Assembly (NCBI GenBank): GCA_024403005.1 | Contig: JAKSSQ010000042.1 | Location: 1-11,691 of the forward strand | DNA from: Clostridia bacterium | Lineage (GTDB): Bacteria > Bacillota > Clostridia > Peptostreptococcales > Anaerovoracaceae | Direction: 5' to 3' | DNA length: 11,691 nucleotides | Shown here: positions 6,796 to 11,691 of the stretch, piece by piece | Position numbering within the stretch: the stretch's first letter is position 1 | Layout of the letters: each line of letters starts with the position of its first letter | Translations under genes and position numbers: made by a program | Notes under the pieces: generated by a model | Database searches by the model: none | What the model was told of the DNA's origin: nothing | Seen by the model: the letters and a program-made list of their open reading frames with translations, nothing else

Positions 6796-8382
6796 TTAGT
6801 TTGCAGGCTTGATTTCTGTGGAAATCCAGTAATAGTCTGCTGTGTGGAGTGTAGCGAAGGCTACATTCTTGGAGTAGATGAGGGAAGAACTGTAGTAACC
6901 GTCGATGATTGCAACCGCGTCGTCTACAAGGATCTGCTGGAGCTGGAAGGTGATTTCCTTGATTCTGTCAGCATCGAGTGTAACCTTAAGTTCGTCGTAG
7001 AGCTTGTCGTATTCGGGGTTGCTGTAGCCGCAGTAGGTTGTATCTGTTGCCCAGTTTGCCATGAATGCAACGGGGTCGCCTGTTCCTACTGTTGTCCAGT
7101 TGTTGTTATTGATATCGTAGTCGAGAGCAGCCAGCTTGGACCACTGGTCGTCGGAAGAACCGAATTCAGCCTTGTAGCCGATGCCCAGTTCGTCCAGATA
7201 CTGCATGTGAGCTTCGGAGTTTTCGTTGAGAAGTCTGTTTTCGTAGGAGATGTAGCGAAGTTCGATATCCTTGCCCTTGTATTCTCTGATTCCGTTGCCA
7301 TTGGTATCAACGATTCCAGCATCGTCCAGAATCTTCTTTGCAGCTTCAACGTTATATGCATAGGGGTTGTTCAGCTTATCGTAGCCGTAGTCCAGGGAGC
7401 TGGGCAGTACGGAGAAACCGGCCTTATACAGACCTCCGATGGTCTTGGAGTTTGCGATGGTTTCGTTATCGATGGCCATTAAGATAGCCTTGCGCAGAGT
7501 TTTGTCGGAGAGGATGCTGTTGGGGGAGCAGTTCATCCAGGAGAAGCCTGTTCTTACACCGGCAATCTTCTTAACTGTGTAGTTGGGGTCTTCGTCGAAG
7601 GAAGCCAGGTCTGCAACGTTTGTGATGTTTTCAACCAGGTCTACCTGTCCGGACTGAAGAGCCATGGTCTTTGCGGAAGCATCGCCCATGAAGTAGATAT
7701 TGATCTTGTCGTAGGGAACTTCTTCGGGGTAGTACGGGTTCTTTACCATGGTGTAGCCAACGCCTACGCCGTTGAATTTTTCGATCATGTACGGACCTGT
7801 GCCGATGATGCCGTTATCGAAGTCCTTAGTGTGTTCTACGTCTACGATGGACATGGTGGGGTGGCAGAGGGAACCGATGAGGTTTGCATAGCTCTTGGAT
7901 GTCTTGATGTTAATTGTGCCTGCAGCATCGTCTGCTGTAATTACAGCGTCGAATTCCAGGTACTTCTGGGGCTTAGCGGAGCCGTTGGGGCCTTCCTGCT
8001 TGAGCCACTCAAGGTATTCCTTAACCTTAGTGGGTGTTACGTCGCAGCCGTCGGAGAACTTATAGCCCTTCTTAAGGGTGATAGTCCAATCTGTGTGGTC
8101 TTCGCTTACTACGTATTTTTCTGCAACCCAGGGCTGGGGAACCATGTTGTCGTCGAACTTGAAGAGAGTTTCGCCTGCACCGTAGCGCATGAAGTTCCAG
8201 CCGCCGTTTTCGTCGTTAGCCGGGTTTACGCAACCGTCTGTGTACATGGCGCAGCCGAAGTTGAGTACTTTTTCACCGTTTGTGTCAGCAGATCCTGCAG
8301 GGGTGGAGCCGCAGGCTGTGAGCATTGCAACGATCAGAAGAAGTGCAATGCCGGAAAGGAATCTCTTTCTTTTCACTTTCAA
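6796..8382 (-). CDS. ABC importer substrate-binding lipoprotein, SBP_bac_5 family (peptide/nickel type)
   Basis: This is a receptor of about 528 residues. A lysine-rich start, a hydrophobic core (about 8-22) and lipobox LTAC with C24 mark a lipoprotein anchored outside the membrane. The mature part shows the SBP_bac_5 pattern: RYGAGETLFKFDD with PWVAEKY, then WTITLKKGYKFSDG, later GTGPYMIEKF, and a C-terminal lobe with LRKAILMAIDNE. The RYGxGETLF wording resembles receptors often annotated as nickel or metal-chelate binders, but I cannot confirm a ligand site. Six cysteines besides the lipid anchor (for example C44 and C51) are unusual for a surface protein. The start is TTG at 8382, with AAAGG 8 bases upstream, or GTG at 8376, with AGGT 8 bases upstream. 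It is first in the five-gene importer operon and is preceded by a cobalamin riboswitch, so cobalt, a cobalt chelate or a corrinoid-related ligand is the leading inference. Confidence 0.93.
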   Translation of the reverse strand: MKVKRKRFLSGIALLLIVAMLTACGSTPAGSADTNGEKVLNFGCAMYTDGCVNPANDENGGWNFMRYGAGETLFKFDDNMVPQPWVAEKYVVSEDHTDWTITLKKGYKFSDGCDVTPTKVKEYLEWLKQEGPNGSAKPQKYLEFDAVITADDAAGTINIKTSKSYANLIGSLCHPTMSIVDVEHTKDFDNGIIGTGPYMIEKFNGVGVGYTMVKNPYYPEEVPYDKINIYFMGDASAKTMALQSGQVDLVENITNVADLASFDEDPNYTVKKIAGVRTGFSWMNCSPNSILSDKTLRKAILMAIDNETIANSKTIGGLYKAGFSVLPSSLDYGYDKLNNPYAYNVEAAKKILDDAGIVDTNGNGIREYKGKDIELRYISYENRLLNENSEAHMQYLDELGIGYKAEFGSSDDQWSKLAALDYDINNNNWTTVGTGDPVAFMANWATDTTYCGYSNPEYDKLYDELKVTLDADRIKEITFQLQQILVDDAVAIIDGYYSSSLIYSKNVAFATLHTADYYWISTEIKPAN

Positions 8383-8430
8383 TTACCTAACCTTTCATAA
8401 CCTTTTTCACTAGTCTATTGGCGCAGGCAT

Positions 8431-8457
8431 AAAAAAATCGGAAGCGGTGGCTTCCGA
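8431..8457 (-). terminator. Riboswitch expression-platform intrinsic terminator
   Basis: On the minus strand TCGGAAGC pairs perfectly with GCTTCCGA across a CACC loop, followed immediately by seven Ts. It lies between the cobalamin aptamer and the importer receptor gene, about 50 bases before its start. It is therefore the probable OFF switch, forming when cobalamin is bound. Confidence 0.88.
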
Positions 8458-8479
8458 AAAACTGCTGAACAAATCATTT

Positions 8480-8525
8480 TCGTACAAAAAGCAAACGTAT
8501 AAAACAAAAAGCAAACGTACAAAAA
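8480..8525. repeat. Short direct repeats in the riboswitch-terminator linker
   Basis: ACAAAAAGCAAACGTA occurs twice, at 8484-8499 and 8504-8519, with a 20-base period. The flanks carry partial third copies: CGTACAAAAA at 8481-8490 and again at 8516-8525. Read on the transcript strand, it is two to three imperfect units of TTTTTGTACGTTTGC. It lies between the cobalamin aptamer and the terminator. The pattern suggests slipped-strand duplication; a regulatory function is unknown. Confidence 0.75.
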
Positions 8526-8574
8526 TAGTTTCAACTAAAGGGTTTCTCGTTATCCGCAAGTACCTTTTATGAAA

Positions 8575-8768
8575 ATAAGCAGTTATCCTGGCTCTGGCAT
8601 ACACAACCTCTGCGCCTTCCCGGAACCAAAGGTTCCAGTGGCATAATGCATCGGTCCAGCCATTACAGTGACGGAATCGCTCCGGATTTTCACCGGATTC
8701 CCTTTTAATCAGGCTCGCGAAAGCCTGAACTTATTCCCTGCGACATGGTGTCGACTATATGAACTTAT
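8575..8768 (-). ncRNA. Cobalamin (B12) riboswitch aptamer
   Basis: Reading the minus strand, the core GGGAATCCGGTGAAAATC, then CGGAGCGATTCCGTCACTG (8702-8665), matches the conserved cobalamin riboswitch centre. It is followed by GCCACTGG, GGGAAGGCG and the B12 box AGCCAGGATAACTGC (8593-8579). ATAAG near 8768 can pair with CTTAT at 8579-8575 to close the aptamer as P1. An AGGCT/AGCCT hairpin precedes the core. These are defining motifs of the family, which binds adenosyl- or aquocobalamin and shuts off downstream genes. The aptamer, terminator and importer genes are all on the same strand, so control of the importer operon is expected. The exact ligand subclass and the L5-L13 kissing loop could not be resolved by eye. 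Boundaries are good to about 10 bases. Confidence 0.95.
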
Positions 8769-8787
8769 AAAATATTATCTGTTATTC

Positions 8788-8816
8788 ATATTGCCAAAAT
8801 GCGCTGATTTTGTCAA
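8788..8816 (-). promoter_or_regulatory. Probable promoter of the riboswitch-importer operon
   Basis: On the minus strand a perfect TTGACA (8816-8811) is followed after 17 bases by CAATAT (8793-8788), a weak -10. Transcription from about 8781 would include the whole aptamer with a short 5' lead. A different nearby -10 (TAATAT) exists but its spacing is poor. Confidence 0.55.
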
Positions 8817-8879
8817 TATTCGCAACATATTTTTGTTTATTGTTGGGTAAATTTTACAATACGGAATTAAAAAACGGAC

Positions 8880-8908
8880 TTGCAGACTTTCCTGTCCGTG
8901 GTTATAAT
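8880..8908 (+). promoter_or_regulatory. Promoter of the MATE efflux gene, with overlapping dyad
   Basis: TTGCAG (8880-8885) and a perfect TATAAT (8903-8908) are 17 bases apart, giving a start near 8915 and a leader of about 30 bases. An inverted repeat ACGGAC/GTCCGT (8874-8879 and 8894-8899) brackets the -35 and most of the spacer, which could be an operator. Confidence 0.75.
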
Positions 8909-8943
8909 CTAAAACCGTAACTCAAAACAGATAGGAGGTTCGT

Positions 8944-10293
8944 GTGGCAAAGAAGCAGTTAGACCTTACGGAAGGTAGAATTTTAAGCGTTTTGGCAGCC
9001 TTTGTACTGCCTATGATACTGGGCAGCCTTATCCAGCAGCTGTATATAACGGCGGACGCGGTAATCGTCGGAAGATTTGCCGGCAAAGTCGGTCTTGCTG
9101 CCATTGATTCGGTTCACACCCTGTTTAAGTTCCCCTTGAATTTCATGAACGGTCTGGCGTCGGGCGCCACGATTATCATCTCCGGATACTTCGGCGCAAA
9201 GAACGACGAAGAGCTGAACTGCTCCGTGCGTACGGCCTTTACCATCGCCATGGGGCTGGGCCTTGTATGCTCCGCTTTCGGCGTATTATTTACACCCCGG
9301 CTCCTTCAGCTGATGTCCGTTCCCGAAGATATTTTCCGCCAGACTTTAATTTATACCAGAATCTACTTCGGCGGAATCTGGGCCATGATACTGTACAACA
9401 TGTCGGCAGGCATCATGAGGGCCCTGGGCGATTCCAAAAGGCCCCTTTACGTGCTGATAATCTGCTCCATAGCCAATATTCTCGGCGATATTATCCTGGT
9501 CGGAGGCTTTAAGCTTGGCGTAGGCGGCGCCGCCGCTGCGACAGTCGGAGCTCAGATTATATCTGTTTTCTGCACCTATAACATGCTTGGAAGAACCCGC
9601 CGGGATCTTGCTGCAGCAAAGCTGTACAGGCCCAATTTCTGCGCAGAGCACATGGTTCCCATGATAAAAATCGGTTTTCCTCTTGCTCTGCAGTCCATGC
9701 TTTTTCCCATTGCCAATTCCATTGTTCAGGCCAGCGTGAACAAAATGGGAACCGACGCCATTGCGGCCTGGGGCATCTGCGATAAACTGGAGATGCTGAT
9801 CTGGCTCATCGCCGACGCCATGAGCCCCGCTCTTACGACTTACGTGGCTCAGAACCTCGGCGCAGAGAAGAAAGACAGGGTTACGAAAGGTGTTTACACC
9901 GGCACGGCCATGTCCACCGGCGCAGTTGCCTTTATCTGCCTCGGCCTGTTCTTCTTTGCAGGTCCTTTAGGAAAACTTTTTATTTCCGAAGCGGACGCCG
10001 AACTGATTATTCCTCTGGTTATAAAATATATTAAAATGCTGGCACCGTTCTTCGTGTTTTATGCGGTGGGGGAGGCTCTGTCCGGAGCCTGCTGCGGCCT
10101 GGGAGACACTTTCCGTCCCATGGTCGCAACTCTGCTTTCCATCTGCCTGCTCCGCGTGCTGTGCATCTGGTTCGTACTTCCGAGCTTTTACACCATGGAA
10201 TGCATCGTATGGATTTACATAGCTTCATGGATTGCCGTCGGAGTAAGCTTCTTCGGCCTTTACCAATACCTGAGCAGAAAAAAATTATCTTGA
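8944..10293 (+). CDS. MATE-family multidrug/cation efflux transporter
   Basis: This 449-residue integral membrane protein has about 12 hydrophobic segments in two six-helix MatE repeats (roughly 15-200 and 235-435). Family features are LPMILGSLIQQLYITADAVIVGRFAG near the N-terminus, ASGATIIISGYFGAKN, MRALGDSKRPLY, GGAAAATVGAQ, and in the second half AQNLGAEKKDRV and GLGDTFRPM. MATE proteins export organic cations, drugs or metabolites using Na+ or H+ gradients; the substrate is not predictable. The start is GTG, five bases after a strong AGGAGG (8933-8938). It has its own promoter and diverges from the riboswitch-controlled importer. The riboswitch is on the other strand and cannot regulate it. 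A hairpin terminator follows, shared with the converging dsdA gene, so it is transcribed alone. The family is firm; any link to the importer would be speculation. Confidence 0.94.
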   Translation: MAKKQLDLTEGRILSVLAAFVLPMILGSLIQQLYITADAVIVGRFAGKVGLAAIDSVHTLFKFPLNFMNGLASGATIIISGYFGAKNDEELNCSVRTAFTIAMGLGLVCSAFGVLFTPRLLQLMSVPEDIFRQTLIYTRIYFGGIWAMILYNMSAGIMRALGDSKRPLYVLIICSIANILGDIILVGGFKLGVGGAAAATVGAQIISVFCTYNMLGRTRRDLAAAKLYRPNFCAEHMVPMIKIGFPLALQSMLFPIANSIVQASVNKMGTDAIAAWGICDKLEMLIWLIADAMSPALTTYVAQNLGAEKKDRVTKGVYTGTAMSTGAVAFICLGLFFFAGPLGKLFISEADAELIIPLVIKYIKMLAPFFVFYAVGEALSGACCGLGDTFRPMVATLLSICLLRVLCIWFVLPSFYTMECIVWIYIASWIAVGVSFFGLYQYLSRKKLS

Positions 10294-10307
10294 TTTTTTA
10301 AATAAAA

Positions 10308-10356
10308 ACCACCGGTTTCGCGATTGCACATCACGATGAAGCCGGTGGTATTTTTG
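10308..10356. terminator. Bidirectional terminator between MATE gene and dsdA
   Basis: ACCACCGG (10308-10315) pairs with CCGGTGGT (10342-10349), and an inner TCGCGAT/ATCACGA match extends the stem with one mismatch. It is followed by ATTTTT on the plus strand and by TTTTATTT on the minus strand. It fits as terminator for both converging genes. Confidence 0.85.
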
Positions 10357-10409
10357 TGCATGTTCAGGATATGAATCCGGGATGCTCTGAAATTCTGCTG
10401 CAGCGAATT

Positions 10410-11691
10410 TTAGAGTCCGCAGAGCGCTTTACCTGCTGCGATGTACTTTTCTCTGTCTTCCTGGGGAACCATGTTTCCTCCGGTTGCCCATGCGATGTGA
10501 ATTGCACCTTCCGGAACTTCTATTCCGTTCTTATATAATGTGGCCGGGCCGTACATTCCCGCGAGTGCGCTGGGTTCACAGAAGATTCCTTCCTTTTCGA
10601 AGAGCCTGTATTCCAGCATGGACATGTGTTCATCTGTTACCGTGTAGCAGCCGTCCATGAAGGGTGCCATAACCTTGCCGACAAATCCGCTTGCTCTGCC
10701 TACTGCCAGGCCGTCTGCGATGGTTTTATTGTCGATTCCGATGTCTCCGACGCAGATTTCGTTATGTTTTCCGGTTGCCATGCCCAGGATCATGCAGGGG
10801 CTGTGGGTTGGTTCAGCGAAGAAGCAGTGTGCATTGTCTCCGAAAACTGCCTTTAAGCCGAAAGCAACACCGCCGGGGCCGCCGCCTACACCGCAGGGCA
10901 GGTAAACGTAGAGCGGATGGTCTGCATTTACTGTAATGTCCATGTCTTCCAGCTGCTTTTTGAGCCTTAAAGCTGCAACGCAGTAGCCGCCGAAGAGGGT
11001 TTTTGAGTTTTCGTCGTCCACGAAGTAGCAGGTCGGGTCTGCTTCGGCTTCCTTTCTGCCCTGGGTAATCGCAACGGAGTAGTCTTCTTCGTATTCCTTA
11101 ACGATTACGCCTTTGCTGCGGAGCATGTCCTTCTTCCACTGCCTTGCGTCTGCGGACATGTGGACGGTGACTTTAAAGCCGAGCTTTGCGCTCATGATGC
11201 CGATGGAAAGGCCAAGGTTACCAGTTGACCCAACGCCGATGCTGTATTTGCTGAAAAGTTCTCTGCAGGCAGGGGATGCCAGCAGGGAATAGTCGCTTTC
11301 TTCTGTAATTAAGCCTGCTTCCAGAGCTTTGCTTTCTGCGAAGTGGAGCACTTCGGAGATGCCGCCGCGGGCTTTAATGGAGCCGGAGATGGGCAGGTGG
11401 CTGTCCATTTTAAGATAGAGCTTACCGTTAAAATCCATGCCGCCGGCTTCTTTAATCTGCTTTTCCATATTTGGAATAGCTTTGAAAGACGATTCCAGAA
11501 GGCCATTGCTTTCTGCGGTTTCCGGGAATTCCTTTACAAAATAGGAAGCAAATCTTGCAAGTCTGCTTTCTGCATCTTTTATATCTTCCATGCCGAGGGG
11601 GCACTCTGCCAGCGCCTTTTCGGTTTCAGTTTTTTCGTCGTTGACCCAAAGGGTTTCCTCCAGGTTTTTAAGCTTTTCGATGAGTTTATCC
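10410..11691 (-). CDS. dsdA: D-serine ammonia-lyase (D-serine dehydratase), N-terminus cut by window edge
   Basis: This is a PLP enzyme that converts D-serine to pyruvate and ammonia in the cytoplasm. The open frame runs off the right edge. The Met encoded at 11591 is internal: the 33 codons before it continue the family N-terminus ([10 protein letters not shown] resembles ETTWFNPGT of E. coli DsdA). [11 protein letters not shown] carries the PLP lysine (residue 73 from that internal Met, aligning with K118 in E. coli). [84 protein letters not shown] and ATGGNMVP follow in the family order. Identity to E. coli DsdA is high by eye, and only about 10 N-terminal residues should be missing. It ends before the shared bidirectional terminator. 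Its promoter lies outside the window. No DsdC regulator or DsdX transporter is seen beside it on this side. Confidence 0.96.
   Translation of the reverse strand, partial: DKLIEKLKNLEETLWVNDEKTETEKALAECPLGMEDIKDAESRLARFASYFVKEFPETAESNGLLESSFKAIPNMEKQIKEAGGMDFNGKLYLKMDSHLPISGSIKARGGISEVLHFAESKALEAGLITEESDYSLLASPACRELFSKYSIGVGSTGNLGLSIGIMSAKLGFKVTVHMSADARQWKKDMLRSKGVIVKEYEEDYSVAITQGRKEAEADPTCYFVDDENSKTLFGGYCVAALRLKKQLEDMDITVNADHPLYVYLPCGVGGGPGGVAFGLKAVFGDNAHCFFAEPTHSPCMILGMATGKHNEICVGDIGIDNKTIADGLAVGRASGFVGKVMAPFMDGCYTVTDEHMSMLEYRLFEKEGIFCEPSALAGMYGPATLYKNGIEVPEGAIHIAWATGGNMVPQEDREKYIAAGKALCGL

Noticed and set aside
6724..7482. Plus-strand open frame of 252 codons opposite the importer receptor gene
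   Set aside because: It is the antisense shadow of a well-supported receptor; composition is Cys/Val-rich and no start signal or family motif is seen.
8383..8427. Tiny leader peptide (GTG or ATG to TAG, 4-8 codons) just before the receptor start
   Set aside because: AAAGG-like sequences lie too close to its ATG, no run of regulatory codons is present, and the riboswitch terminator already explains control.
8484..8519. CRISPR-like repeat
   Set aside because: Only two 16-base units with a 4-base gap are present; there is no spacer structure or cas gene.
8410..8604. Minus-strand 64-codon open frame through the riboswitch leader
   Set aside because: It reads across the B12 box, repeats and terminator, which are RNA elements; no ribosome binding site or protein family is evident.
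8575..8768. Possible riboswitch control of the MATE gene
   Set aside because: The conserved aptamer reads only on the minus strand, and the MATE gene has a separate plus-strand promoter downstream of it in its own direction.
10410..11591. ATG at 11591 as the true start of D-serine ammonia-lyase
   Set aside because: The frame stays open for 33 more codons to the window edge, and those residues match the conserved N-terminus of DsdA, so the gene is truncated by the window instead.

Overview
The window looks like chromosomal DNA of an anaerobic Firmicute of the class Clostridia. The evidence is a reverse-type rubrerythrin next to a PerR-like regulator, strong Shine-Dalgarno sites (AGGAGG type), textbook TTGACA/TATAAT promoters, short T-tailed hairpin terminators and a cobalamin riboswitch ahead of a transporter operon. 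I cannot name the genus from sequence alone. I see no mobile elements, CRISPR arrays, tRNAs or rRNAs.

Layout from left to right. (1) 1-1026, minus strand: a peroxide-defence operon, perR then a reverse rubrerythrin cut by the left edge. It is driven by a near-consensus promoter with a PerR-box-like operator just upstream. (2) 1059-3120, plus strand: alanine racemase (alr) overlapping by one base with a small AlkA-type DNA glycosylase that carries a lysine-rich tail. A 16-bp perfect palindrome lies upstream of alr, and a probably bidirectional terminator follows. (3) 3158-8816, minus strand: a complete five-gene ABC importer of the peptide/nickel family (lipoprotein receptor, two permeases, two ATPases). 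Its leader holds a promoter, a cobalamin riboswitch, a repeat tract and an intrinsic terminator. A strong hairpin without a U tract separates the receptor gene from the permease genes. (4) 8880-10356, plus strand: a MATE-family efflux gene with its own promoter, divergent from the importer. (5) 10308-11691, minus strand: D-serine ammonia-lyase (dsdA), open at the right edge and convergent with the MATE gene across a shared hairpin terminator.

How the parts may work together. PerR and rubrerythrin form a recognisable peroxide sensing and scavenging unit. Alanine racemase makes D-alanine for the cell wall and D-serine ammonia-lyase destroys D-serine, but the two are far apart and not one operon. 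The most informative link is the cobalamin riboswitch over the importer. It implies that the importer is shut down when cobalamin is plentiful, so its cargo is more likely cobalt (perhaps chelated) or a corrinoid-related compound than general peptides. That substrate is inference. No wholly new system is evident; the points worth checking are this regulatory link, the repeat tract in the riboswitch expression platform, the palindrome before alr, and the alr-glycosylase coupling.
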